64,000 nt of DNA from Glebionis coronaria (taxonomy: Eukaryota; Streptophyta; Magnoliopsida; Asterales; Asteraceae), in NCBI GenBank assembly GCA_025667525.1, contig CM046875.1:206394271-206458270 (forward strand), given 5' to 3'. Below the pieces are notes generated by a model, which was given only the letters and a program-made list of their open reading frames with translations, did no database searches and was not told where the DNA came from. Within the stretch, counting starts at the first letter, position 1, and each line of letters begins with the position of its first letter. Of the stretch, positions 34,716-46,831 are shown piece by piece. Position numbers and translations under genes: made by a program.

Positions 34716-37340
34716 TCATCAAATCACAACCACAAAATCCCTATGCTCGATCCTGACAACATTGAAGAATGGAATTTAAATTTTGAACAATATCTTCAAG
34801 TTCATGACCATACTTTTTAGGAAGTAATTGAATATTGCAATCAATTCGATAAAGCAGCTAGGATTGTTGCTGCTATTGTAGCAAGAACCACAGCTGGTTC
34901 GACTGTTGTAAATCATGCTGAAAGACTTGAAGATGGAAGAGTTATCTCAACCGCTGATGTAGCCTTGAGAAGGAATGATATAAAGACTTTGAGCATTCTT
35001 AAACGTTCCTTGGGTCCAAAGAATCAACGCAAGTACAGAAGTTTTGATTCTGCTAAAAATCTTTGGGCAACTCTTCAAGTCACCTATGGTGGTAATGAAG
35101 ATACTACCAAAGAAAGGAAGAAGCAACTTATGAGTGAATATGCTATGTTTAAGGCTCATCCCAATGAGAAGATGAGTGAGGTAAGAAGTCGGCTTCTAGA
35201 CATCACTAGCAAGTTGTCTTTTATGGGAACAAAACATGAAGATGCTGATATCATTGCTACATTCCTTAGAGGTCTTGGTGATGCATGGAAAATTGAAGCC
35301 AGGTCAATCATTGCCACCAATGCCCATAAGAGTGCTTCCTTTGATGATATCTACAATAAGCTAAAAAAATCTTGGAAAGTGAGACCTTACTTGAACATGG
35401 AAGCAAGTCAACATCTGGGAACATGGCTTTCATCTCACATAGTGAATCTCAAACCACTTAAAGAGACTCATATGTTAGTGGATTTAATGTGCATCCTGTT
35501 ACTGGATCAACTTTTGTCAACGGTGGATCAACCTTTGTCAGCAGCTTAAATCTTGACGCTGACACATACAATGTTGGCTCATCAAGTCTTAAACCTGCTA
35601 GTATTGATTTGGATACAATATGTGCATACATTGTTGCATTACCTAATGGTTCCTTAGTTACCCATTAGGATCTTGAACAAATCAGTGATGAGAATCTAGA
35701 AGAGATGGATATCAAGTGAAATATGGCACTTTCTAGCATAAGGGCTAACAAATGAAACATGAGATTTGGAAGAAAGATGACTTTTAATGCTAAAGACACA
35801 ACTAGATTTGATAAATCCAAGTTTGAGTGTTATAACATCCATAGAATAGGACACTTCATGAGGGAGTGCAGATCTCCAAGAAGATCTGATGCTGGATAGA
35901 ATTCAAGCCAAATCATCAAGGTTGAAGATGCTAAGCCAAAGGCTATGGTCGCCATGCAAGATATTAATGATGTTGGATGGGACTAGAGCTTTATGGCAAA
36001 GGATGTGGTAGAGAATCATGTTTTGATTGCTGAAAAGGAAGAAGAAGAGCATGTTCACTTTGCTCTCATGGCCAACTCCTCATCTTCATCAGATAATGAG
36101 GTATATGATGATGCTTTTTGTAGTAAAGGGTGCAGATTAAACACTGAAAAGCTTAACAAAGAAAATTTAAAGTTAAAATCAGATGGTATAGACATAAGCA
36201 CTTGACTTGCACAATCTGAAGGGACGATAGAGGAATATAAGAAAATGGAAATTAATGTTTTGACTAGGGATCTTAAAGTTAGTAATGAACTTATGGATAC
36301 TCTAATGAAATCTAGAGCAGATGTGCAACGTCAGTTAAGTGAAGCCATTAAGGATAAAGAAAATGTATGACTTAAAATTGGAAAATTTGATAAAGCTAGT
36401 CAAACCCTAGAAAAGTTTGTCAGTGAACAAAGAGACCCTAGGGACAAGTCTGGGATTGGGATGAATGAGTATGTTGCTGTTACACCACCTGTTAAGAACT
36501 TCTATGGTGTACAGAGAAAGAATCTCTCTTGGACTGGTATCCTAGAACTCCAAGAAGAGGAATTTATTCCTCCACATAGAGTGCTTTCCCAGTTAAGGAA
36601 TATAAACAAAAGGTGACTGACATTAAACAATAGACAGCAGCCAACCCTTTTCTTTTTGTTAAGGGTGGAATGCTTAGTGAGAGTCCATTTGTGCCTACAC
36701 CCATTACTGTGACCAACCCCACCACTGGAAAAACCATTGACCTTGGCTCACTAATTAATAGAAAACCTAGTGTTAAATATGCTGAAATGTATAGAAAACC
36801 TAGGTCACCCCAAAGCCAAGCTAGTGTTAATCGGACAGGGTTCTTTCAATCTATACCTAAGGTTATGTCTAGAAAGGCTTGTGACACATGTGGATGTTTT
36901 TCTCATTTAGCCTATAAGTGTGTCAGTGGCTCTAAATCTACCACTGACAATAGGTCAACCATGGTCAAACCCAGACCTTTTGTCCAAGCCAGTCCACAGG
37001 CCATTAGAGCAGCTCCCTTCTTTTTTAAAGGGACTAATAGTCATGGACAAAGGACCTTTCAAAAGACCAACAATTGGTCTAGCAGACAATGGGTTCCTGT
37101 AGCAAACCCTAATTTGGGTGCTGACAAGAACAAATTCAGCGCTGACAAGAACAATTTCAATGCTGACAGCTCCAAGTTTGGTATGAAAATTACACAACTA
37201 GCTGTTGTTAAATCTTGTGTTAGACCAAGTAACAATAGGTATTTACAACCTAAGGGAAAAGGATCTAAAGCTTCATCTAGCTTGACATGGAGACCTAAAC
37301 AAGACTAAAACCCTAATTCAAATGGAATTTCTATGACCTG
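34716..37340 (+). pseudogene. gag: Sire-old Gag, degenerate
   Basis: Collinear with Sire-young gag. The N-terminal part (34740-35380) has the copia Gag domain (NIEEWNLNFEQYL, RSRLLDITSKLSFMGTK). The first zinc knuckle (near 35830) reads CYNIHRIGHFMREC: the second Cys is now Ile. A second CX2CX4HX4C motif, CDTCGCFSHLAYKC, is kept (near 36880). Stops and frameshifts occur throughout (for example near 34818, 35666, 35718, 36203). A motif cluster at 37117-37170 keeps 21-bp spacing. The piece ends at ACCTG where Athila-C is inserted. Confidence 0.88.
37117..37172 (+). repeat. 21-bp-phased motif cluster in Sire-old gag
   Basis: Three copies with the T of TGA at 37122, 37143 and 37164 (21, 21). In the gag frame they read GADK, SADK and NADS. 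Confidence 0.93.
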
Positions 37341-37649
37341 TTATATATGACTTTTTCTTAGCATGTGTGTACTCGATATCGTTCTCGGTAATGGTGGAAT
37401 GGTCGGTAATGGTCACTAAAAGGGGGAGTTGATTCTCTATTCTACTAGAAGGGTAAGTGCGAAACGTAATTAAAATAAGCTAAAAGCAAATCTAGAAAAA
37501 ATAAATTAAAGCTTTGAAATTAAACTAAAAATTACTAGAAAAACACTTGGTAAAAACAGAGATTTCGGGAAGCGTGCAATTTTTGGAAATTAAAACTTAA
37601 TGGATTTAAAACTTGAAAACTTAAAAGTGAACTAAGAAACAAGAAATTA

Positions 37650-37930
37650 ACCCCGTCGGAATGCTCTATCGCAATCCCGTCGGAATGTGCAATCGCAATA
37701 CCAATCTATCAGAAAACCCTTATCGCAATGTCCAATCGCAATGCACCTATCGCAATATCTTGTCGCAATATGAAACTTAAACCCAATCGCAATGTCACAA
37801 ACTAAGTCCTGTCGCAATGTCCTATCGTAATAACACCAAAAGGAATGTTATCGCAATCCCAATCGCAAACTGCATCTGAATACAAAACCCTTATGCGATA
37901 CACAGATCGCAATATGTGTCGCAATACCCC
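37650..37930 (-). repeat. ATTGCGAT-type motif array in the Athila-C 3' LTR
   Basis: About 15 copies of TCGCAAT (plus strand). Spacings are mostly 12-14 bp or about twice that (24-26). Two copies of TCGGAATG are mixed in. The 5' LTR has the same array at about 47167-47450. Confidence 0.92.
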
Positions 37931-38497
37931 GTCTCAAAAGGGTTTATCATTGTGACGGAATTGTGATTCGAAATAAGCTCGGATTTAAGCTATTTTTAAG
38001 AAGCTCAATCCAAGACTTAACCAACTCAATAATAATAAGCCGAACTAATAAGCATGAAATAAGGACTTTTTAAACTTTAAATAAGAAAAACTTTTAAATC
38101 AAACCATAAAAAGATTAAAAGTTTAAGAAAACTTTTAAAAAGTAAATAAGCTAAGTACCAAATAAGCCAATAAGCGTAAAAAGCTCAAAGCTTATTTTGC
38201 ACAAAAACTTAGAAAGGATTAAAAAAATAAACTTTTTAATCACATAAACATCAAATATAAGCAAAATCAAAGATTATAACGGATTAAAACTTAAAAATAA
38301 AGAAAGGTAGAAGAAGATTAATGAAGAAAAAGCTTAACTTGAACTCGTAGATTAATTAATTCCAAATACAAGGATGAAACAAGCTTAAACTTGAAAGAAA
38401 AATGAAGAAAAGATGAAAACTTAGTGAGAGTAAGTTAAAACTTTCTCTCTCTAAAAACTAAGGAAAGGAAAAAAGAAAACTAGCTAAATTAACTAAC

Positions 38498-38531
38498 ACC
38501 CTCCTAATGTGTCATTAGGAGGGTATTTATA
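38498..38531 (-). promoter_or_regulatory. TATA box with adjoining 12-bp inverted repeat, Athila-C LTR
   Basis: Arms ACCCTCCTAATG (38498-38509) and CATTAGGAGGGT (38513-38524) with a 3-base loop. The TATAAATA box on the minus strand (38524-38531) touches one arm, so transcripts would start in or just after the palindrome. Identical in the 5' LTR (48011-48044). Confidence 0.8.
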
Positions 38532-38970
38532 GAAGATGGGGAGGTGTATGTGCTTCCTTCTTTCTTTCTTTCTTCTCGACTTGATTTAAATTCTTCGTCT
38601 TTGTCGACGTTGTCTCGGGATTTGTCGATGTAAATTAAACTTGTCTTCTAATTTTCTTCTATAATTAGACTTGAGTTCTTCGACTTCATTAAACTTCCGT
38701 CTTTAGACTTTTTCTTCGATAAATCTTCAGAATAGGCCTTGGACTTCCGTTCTTATTGCACTCTTGATCTTTTGACTTCGTCTTTTCTCGTTTTTCTTCG
38801 ATAAAAGCCCGTGAAAGCCCATTTTTCCTTCCTTTTTCATCTTTTGGTCCTAAAACACAATAAAAACACAAACCACGCATAATTCCGACTTTTACGACAT
38901 AAATTAGACGTTTTGGTCTAGTTATCATTGGAAATAAGTGGTAAAAGGATAAGTGTTTTCACACTTATTA

Positions 38971-41097
38971 AATCCCATACACTTGACCGTTGCAATGCCC
39001 TCATGCAATGCATTAATTTTAAAGCACGGTTTACATTTCCCATCATAAATAACCCACCTTGGCCTTTATTAAATACTAAACATTAAGGAAAATAAAAAGA
39101 TAGAAACAAGTAAAGAAATCAAATACTTACATTGGGGTTTTAGCTGTCATGAATGTTCATCATCCTCAAGTTTCACGTTCCCCATACCAAGCTTAAAAAC
39201 GAGATCATTGTTATTATAAGTTAGCAAACTAACACGAACTCATGTGGCCCAATTATTCACTTAGACTACCTTATTCCTAGGTGTATCTCTTATATTTTAA
39301 TTTTGTCTTGAATGATCACGAGGATACATTGTTTGACTTATTCCGATAGTTATTTAGGCTGAAAATAAAGTGGGACGATTTAATCAATAGTTAGCTAAAG
39401 GACAAAATCTTTTAAACTACTTCTCGGGACCTCTTAAAGTTCATATCTTGGCATAACTCGCTTCACGATTTGAGACCTTTCTCGGACCGATATTTGGTAG
39501 CGACTTCATACTTCAAATCTTTGAGAGACGTTCTTGAAATTATGGGCTTCTCTTCATAATAGGAATTTCTTCACGTGAAGTTTTGAGAGATTCTTCATAC
39601 TTGGACCATGATTTCTTCATTTTTCTCTAATCTTTATTTGGGATTTTGATATACAACGATCCGCCTCCTTTTAGGACTTGGATCTATTTATCCTCATACC
39701 TTGTTAGGGCCTTTTTGGATAGACTTCTCCATGATCTTTAGGGGAGTATTTGCTTTTCGTCGTGTGTCTCGATCCTTCATATTGATTATTGATAAATGAT
39801 TCTTCACATCACTTTGGATATTTAGCAACAAAATGTAGCCCTCATGCTATGTTAGGGCCTTTTCGGAATCGCCAATATTCGCATCCCGCTTCAATAAGTT
39901 ATGCCTTGGCTATGAAATCTGATTAATACCGAGCAACTTTTAAATGATCTTGTGCTAGAAGCTAAGTAACTTTTCAAATCGTACAACCTTATTTATTGCA
40001 GATAAATTTATTAGCAAGCGATAGGAGAAAAAGCTTATAATCAACTCACATAAATTCATGAAAGAATACCAAACTTATAATTGACTCTATCATCTCTCGT
40101 TCTCCATAATTTAAAATCTCAAGGAATGAGACCCGTGGATGCTTAGCCAATTAAATCAAAGTTTTGGGTTTTCGAGTCATCTATAGGATCTTGCAAGCTA
40201 TTAGACTTTTTTAAGTTCAGAATTCGCATTTTAAAGTTCCCTTGATAAACGACTCTCTAGGATCAATTATAGGAACTTGCAAAAAGTTCTTGTTCTTAAA
40301 CCGTGAGAGTTAAGACTTTCGTGTTTTAAAGTTCCCTATATAAAAGCCTAGCAAAACTTGACTTAAACACGTTAAGGATACTAGCTAGAGTAAACTTAGA
40401 TAAGTAAACTCGGGTTGAGTCAAAAGATTCACAACGTTTAAAAATTAAAACCACTTTATTGAAAATTTTAATTTAGCAAGGAAAGTAAATAACGATAACA
40501 AATGAACATACTACTATACAACTAGGCCAAAATAGATTAAAAAATTTGAAAAATGTCAAAAAAATCAGATTTTCCGGTTAAAATGAAGGCAAATTCATGG
40601 AAAAGACCACTTACTTCGATAGAAGTCCCCCCTACACTTGATATAAACATTGTCCTCAATGTTTAAGCATGTGGGAGTAAACTCCCCTACACTTATAACA
40701 TTGTGCACTTTTGTTTAAATCTTGCTAAGGAAAGGACAACTATAGTGATTTCAATGTGAACATATAAGATATGAAATTTTGAATCACGACAGTTTTGGAT
40801 AGAACCAGGAAGACGGGTACACGGGATCACGGTTCGTCAAAAGTCATCGAGAATGGATCTTTGAAGCTTTAATCCCTACACATTAGAAGAAACAAGACAA
40901 CAAACACATACGGGGCTCCCCCTACACTTATTATGAAAACGGTAAAGGATAGATCAACGGGTTGCCTCCCGAGAAGCGCTTGTTTTTGTTAACCGAGTCA
41001 CAAGCCTGACTCGACCCAGAACTTAATTCAAGGGAAACGTGGTGAGGGATGGAATCATCTCATGAGAGATGTCCTCACCAAAGTACAACTTCACGCG
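38971..41097 (-). other. 3' non-coding region of Athila-C
   Basis: It lies between integrase and the 3' LTR. The purine tract is GTATGGGATT next to 38971. Athila elements often carry an env-like ORF here; I find none longer than short fragments. The part 38971-39590 matches Athila-A at 10074-10671. The first 75 codons or so after the integrase stop (down to about 41020) still look like the integrase tail. Confidence 0.7.
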
Positions 41098-42072
41098 CTA
41101 GCCATTCACCTTAAAATTGGGCCCATTTGGCTGAGAAAGTTGTATGGTGCCATAGGGAAAGACTTTGGCGATGGAGAATGGACCAGACCAGCGGTTCTTC
41201 AGCTTTCCCGAGAAGATCTTCAACCGAGAGTTGAAGAGTAAAACTTGATCACCAACGTGGAACTCTCGGTTCTTAATCCTTGCATCATGGATGATATTGG
41301 TTTTCTCCATGTAGATCAATGATTTCTCATAAGCTTCATTCCTCAGTTCATTTAGCTCGTTGAGTTGAATCTTCCGAAGATCGCCGGCTTTGTTGATGTC
41401 AAAATTCACCCATTTCAAGGCCGAGTACGCCTTATGTTCCAGCTCGATAGGGAGGTGGCATGCTTTCCCGTACACAAGACGATAAGGTGTACAACCAATC
41501 AGGGTCTTATATGCGGTACGGAAAGCCCACAAAGCATCATCTAACTTATCGGCCCACGAGGCACGATGCTCTCCCACAGTACGCTCAAGAATTCGCTTCA
41601 ATCCACGATTAGATATCTCGGCTTGACCATTTGTTTGAGGATGATAAGCGGTGGAAAGACGGTGATTGACACCGTACTTAGCCATGACTCTTGCGAATTG
41701 ATCATTGCAAAAATGAGTCCCGCGGTCACTGATTATAGCACGAGGAACACCGAATCGAGCAAAAAGTTGCTTCAAGAAGTTCACAACCACCCTCGCATCG
41801 TTCGTAGGGAGAGCCTTAGCTTCAACCCATTTAGATACGTAGTCAACGGCTACGAGCATGTACTTGTTCCCTTTAGATGATGGAAATGGCCCCATAAAGT
41901 CGATACCCTATACATTAAAGATTTCACATTCTTGTATGAAATTTTGAGGAATCTCATTTTTATGTGTGATCTTGCCTTGGCATTGGCAAGCATCACAATT
42001 TTTAACCATCGCGTGAGCGTCACGATAAATGGTGGGCCAATATAATCCCGAGTCAAACACTTTCTCAGCGGT
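41098..42072 (-). pseudogene. pol: Athila-C integrase
   Basis: The block 41098-41895 is open (265 codons): DDE core with [32 protein letters not shown] and [18 protein letters not shown], then a C-terminal [20 protein letters not shown]. All three catalytic acidic positions appear present. The start is cut off from the RNase H block by a stop near 42073 and by frame changes (42073-42221). A stop at 41098-41100 interrupts a typical tail that continues. Confidence 0.88.
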
Positions 42073-42792
42073 TTAGTTGGGACCAAAGTGACCACCGGTG
42101 GGTCCTTTATGGCAAGCTTCGAGAATGTATAAAGCTGCGGGTCCATCAACACACCGACGAATAATGAGATCAGCACATTGTTTGAAGAGATAAGGGTCAT
42201 CCCAAAAGTAAGTCTTAACATCTTTAAAGAACTTATTCTTTTGTTGGGATGTTAACCCTTCGATGAGAATACCACCCGCTAAGTAGTTTGCAATGTCCGC
42301 TAACCACGGGGTGTCATCAAGATTGGAAATTATAGACATTAAGGCTTCAAGGGGAAAAGAATCATTGATCTCTTGATTCGGATGATCCCCTTGATAAGGA
42401 TCCTCAAGTCTACTTAGATGATCCGCGGCTAGGTTTTCGGCTCCCTTCTTGTCACGAATTTCAATTTTAAATTCTTGAAGGAGAAAAACCCAACGAAGAA
42501 GTCTTGGTTTAGAATATTGCTTAGTCAACAAGTACTTCAACGTGGAATGATTGGTGTACACGATTCTGGTGGAAAGAACAAGATAGGGGCGGAACTTCTC
42601 AAAAGCATACACTACAGCTAAAAGCTCTTTTTCGGTAGTGGTGTAATGCAATTGAGCCCCCGTCATTGTCTTGCTAGCATAATGGATTGGTTGGAAGTGT
42701 CTGTTCACTCTTTGGCCCAAAACCGATCCAATAGCAAAGTCACTAGCATCACACATCAATTCAAAAGGTAGCTCCCAATTAGGGGTAACCAA
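42073..42792 (-). pseudogene. pol: Athila-C RNase H and integrase zinc domain
   Basis: 239 open codons: RNase H with [35 protein letters not shown] and [10 protein letters not shown], then the start of integrase with [20 protein letters not shown]. It is in a different frame from the reverse transcriptase block upstream. Confidence 0.88.
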
Positions 42793-42806
42793 GACCGGTG
42801 CCTTAG

Positions 42807-43899
42807 TTAGCTTGTCCTTAAGAAGATTGAAGGATTCAAGACACTCTTTAGAAAAGATAAAATATCTTTTTCCAAGAGGTGGGTCATGGGGCGAGCGATT
42901 TTAGAAAAATCTTGAATGAATCGACGATAGAAGCCCGCATGACCAAGGAAACTTCTCACGCCCTTCACGGTTGAAGGTGGAGGCAATTTAGCAATAACAT
43001 CGACTTTAGCACGGTCGACTTCAAGACTGGCTTTGGAGATTTTGTGTCCAAGAACAATGCCTTCTTTTACCATGAAATGGCATTTTCCCAATTTAGAACA
43101 AGACGAGTGTCTTCACACCGTTTGAGCATTCGTTCTAAATTGGCAAGGCAATGAGAGAAAGAATCACCATAGACCGAAAAATCATCCATGAAGACTTCCA
43201 TAGTTTCTTCTACCATGTCATGGAAGATAGCCATCATACACCTTTGGAAAGTCCCGGGAGCATTGCATAAGCCGAACGACATTCTTTTGTAAGCAAATGT
43301 TCCATAAGGACAAGTGAATGTGGTTTTCTCTTGGTCTTTAGGATTGATGAGAATTTGAAAATACCTGGAGAAACCGTCTAAGAAGCCGTAATAGTAACTA
43401 CCCGCTATACGTTCAAACATTTGGTCCATAAAAGGAAGGGGAAAATGATCCTTTCTCGTAGCACATTGAGTTTGCGATAGTCTATACAAACTCTCCACCC
43501 TGTAACAAGACGAGTAGGAATCAACTCGTTGTTTTCATTGGGAACAACGGTGATTCCGTCTTTCTTAGGCACACAATGTACGGGACTAACCTATGGTGAA
43601 TCCGAGATAGGGTAGATCATTCCCGCATCAAGAAGTTTGATAACCTCTTTTTTGATAACGTCATGGATCTTGGGATTCACCCTTCTTTGGTTTTGAATAG
43701 TGGGTTTAAAGTCGTCCTCCATGAGAATTTTATGTGTACAAAAGTGAGGATCAATTCCACGAATATCAGAGATTTTCCAAGCAATCGCTTTCTTATGATT
43801 TTTCAGCACGGCGATAAGGCGAGAATTTTTCTTCTTCTTTAAAGTCCTTTGCGATGATGACGGGTGACTTGTTGTTGTCGTCAATGAACACATATTCAA
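42807..43899 (-). pseudogene. pol: Athila-C reverse transcriptase
   Basis: Three blocks in three frames: 43591-43899 (fingers, ends at TAG), 43067-43498 (palm with FTCPYGTFAYKRMSFGLCNA and catalytic FMDDFSVYG), 42807-43091 (thumb with VLGHKISKASLEVDRAK and [19 protein letters not shown]). Frameshifts near 43500, 43080 and 42800 make it inactive. Confidence 0.88.
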
Positions 43900-44710
43900 G
43901 ATGAGACGGTAGATCCTTAAGCTCTAAATCTGGAGGATTTTCGATGGACGGCGTTTTCAAATTCGGATCATCGATAGATATTTCCTTAGGATATGGTGGA
44001 GAAATATGGTCCTCATTGAGAAGTTTCTCAATGGTACGAATGTCTTCATCCCAATCGGAGGGAGAATCGTCATATTTTAAGTCCACATCTCCCAAAGTTG
44101 CTTCAAATTCTTTCAAAAGGAAATCACTTTCTCCAAATGGAGTTAGTGAAGGAGCAATAGAGGCAACGGTCTCAACAATGGGTATAGAAGAAGAACGACT
44201 TTTACAAGCGTCTTTGAAATGTTCTTCACAAGCCTCATCAAGAATGTCAATGAAATTAACACTCTCGTTTTTAGAAGGCTGCTTAGAAAGTTTACCCATG
44301 TTGAAGACGATTTTATCATCACCAACTCTCATGATTAATTCGCCCGCGGCTACATCAATGAGAGTGCGACCGGTCCTAAGGAATGGACGTCCAACGATTA
44401 ATGGAACACGGGGGTCCATCTCGTAGTCAACGACAACAAAATCCGCCGGAAAGGTTAATTTGTCGACACCAACGAAGACGTCTTCGGCTATCCCCACCGG
44501 ATAAGCAACCGTACGGTTAGCTAATTCCAAAGTCATTCGGGTGGGGACTAGCTCGGGTAGAGATAATTGTTTCCAAACACTTAATGGCATTAAGTTTATA
44601 CTAGCACCTAGATCGGCTAGGGCCATATAATTCTCTACCCCGGGGAAGTTACAAGGAATGAGAAAACGACCCGGGTCACCAAGTTTTGTGGGTAATTTCC
44701 TTAAGAGCAC
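43793..44710 (-). pseudogene. pol: Athila-C aspartic protease region
   Basis: 305 open codons. ALADLGASINLMP holds the DxGA(S/T)-type active site of Athila proteases; GRPFLRTGRTLIDV follows. The rest is an acidic linker toward reverse transcriptase. A frame change near 44705 separates it from gag. Confidence 0.85.
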
Positions 44711-46635
44711 TGCAGAGAAATTCTCATTAAGTTGGGTCTGAGCAATATTAAGAAGTTTCTCCTTATCACTGAGAACATCTTTATTTTTTTAGCATATTTG
44801 GGCATGTGAGCGAGAGCCTCAACAAAGGAGATATTGAATTTCAGTTGTTTAAACATTTTGAGAAAGTTAGAAACCTGAATATCATTCTTGTTCTTCAATT
44901 TCTCTTTCCTCAACCTTGAGGGATAAGGTATATTGGTTTGAGATGAAGGCTTTGGAATGGAATTCTCACTCACATCCTTGGGTGGTGGAGGGGTGGAAGT
45001 AGAAGGTGGAGGAATTGGAGAAGGAGACTCGTTTTCCTTTGTCATAATCACCAGTGTAGGTGTAGGAAGCTTGGGTTCCTTTAAACCTTTTCCACTGCGA
45101 GTGGTGATTGCTTTCATCTCCCCTCTTGGATTAGCCACGCTGTTACTCGGAAGAGAACCCGAACCAGAGGCTTGATTACTTGGGAAAAAACTAGCCATCA
45201 TATCCCTTAAGTTATTCGTTTGATTGCTCATAGAGTTTCTCATATCGGCTTGAAGAGCATTCCCTTGTTTCGCCATGTCATTCCTTAGCTCGACTCAAAT
45301 ATCGTTCCCTTTCTTTGCCATGTCACCCTTCAAGTTAATGAATTGGCTTTGAAGATTCGTCACCATCTCTCTATTGGTCCTCATGTAAGCTTTGAGGTCT
45401 TGGTTCAAAGCCGTGGGTTGATTGAGAGGTGGGGCTTGGTAAGTTGAATTATTTCCTTGAGGTGGATATGTGTTTCTTTGGGATTGATATTGATTGGTAG
45501 CTCGAGGTTGGCTTTGATTGTTGCGGTTGAAATTGTTTTGGTTTTGGTTTTAAGGAGAAAAACCGGGCGGAGATAGAGAGTTGTTGGAACAATAACTTAG
45601 CAAGTTACGGTCTCCTTGAGGACGTGCTTGGTAGCCTCCTGTAGAAAAGTTACCGTTGGCGGCATACACATTTTCCGGATTGTTAAGAGTAGAAGGACAA
45701 TCGGTGTATGAATGAGAACCCCTGCAAATCTCACAAGAAGTTTCTATATCTTTAGCTTGTTGAAATTGGTTTGTAGCCATGGTTAAGAAGTTTTTGTTCA
45801 TCTCAGCTATTTGGCAAGTAAGTTCAGTTATCTCTAAGTTGGATAATGTAGAAGAAACATTGGCCCTCTGGTTATTCCTTGAACATGCAGATGAATCCCA
45901 ATTTTTGTGGTGAGTGGTCATGTTCTCTATCAGCTCTCAACACTCCTCAGGTCTTCTCTTCATGAATGTACCAATCAAAGTAAGACCATTATAGAAAGTA
46001 TCAATCAAAGTAATAGGGAGCATGTTATGGTTTGGACAACGGTCGATCAAGACATTATAGCGTTCCCAAGCATCGAAAAGCGACTCATCAGGTTCTTGTG
46101 TGAATCCACTTATTTGGTTGCGAAGACTAGTGAACATGGATGGTGGAAAGTAGCGGGACAAAAATTTTTGAGTCATGTCATTCCATGTTTGAATTGAATT
46201 TTTGGGAAGACGATCAAACCATTTTTCGGCATGGTGGGATAAAGTATGTGGAAAGAGGTGGAGGCGAAGAAAATCCATGGAACCACCGGGTAGTTTCATG
46301 CTTTGAGTGACGGTAATGAACTTGTCGAGATGTTTGTTGGCATCATCATCCGGTAATCCGCGAAACAGGCAAGCGTTTTGAACTTGCTGGATCATGTGAT
46401 GCTTCAACGAAAATTCAGGAGCCGTGATTTGCATCGGCGCAATCGGTCCTCCGCGTCCGTTCATGGTTGGTTGACAAAGCTTCTCCATTGTTCGTAGGTC
46501 AGGTGGGGGAACATTGTTGTTGTTATTGTTATTCAAATTGGTGTGGGGTGGATTGTTATTATTGTGATACACACCGGCCATATCTATGTCTCTAAGAGTC
46601 TCGGGCTCAGGATAAGACGTAGATCGAGTACGCAT
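44701..46635 (-). pseudogene. gag: Athila-C Gag
   Basis: Starts at ATG 46633-46635 (MRTRSTSYPEPE). An Asn-rich stretch at residues 27-45 is followed by a capsid-type domain with RLHLFPHTLSHHAEKWFDRL and PDESLFDAWERYNVLIDRC. In-frame stops at 45937-45939 and 45550-45552 and further stops up to 45276 break it; 44701-45276 is the Pro/Ser-rich tail. A cysteine pair with His (CEICRGSHSYTDC) at about 45710 is a zinc knuckle. Confidence 0.87.
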
Positions 46636-46814
46636 ACACTAAAAGGAAATAAAATATTTTTGATTTTCTATCTTTTTTTGTTGTTTTTGGATTTTTGAAA
46701 GATTTATATTTTTTAGGATTTTTGAAAATTTTTGTGCTTGAAAATAACGTTCCTAAAAGAACGGATCCCAAAATCCAATTTCTCACTAAAAACCGTTAAT
46801 CTTTACGAAAAGAG

Positions 46815-46829
46815 CCGGCAGCGGCGCCA
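46815..46829 (-). other. Primer binding site of Athila-C (tRNA-Asp)
   Basis: The minus strand reads TGGCGCCGCTGCCGG next to the LTR end, as in Athila-B. Confidence 0.9.
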
Positions 46830-46831
46830 TT

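Larger units (their letters stand above)
37341..38970 (-). repeat. 3' LTR of Athila-C
   Basis: 1630 bp. TATAAATA box at 38524-38531 (minus), next to a 12-bp perfect inverted repeat (38498-38524). It starts in element sense with a hairpin (38949-38968) and carries a TCGCAAT motif array at 37650-37930 in the transcribed part. Confidence 0.93.
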
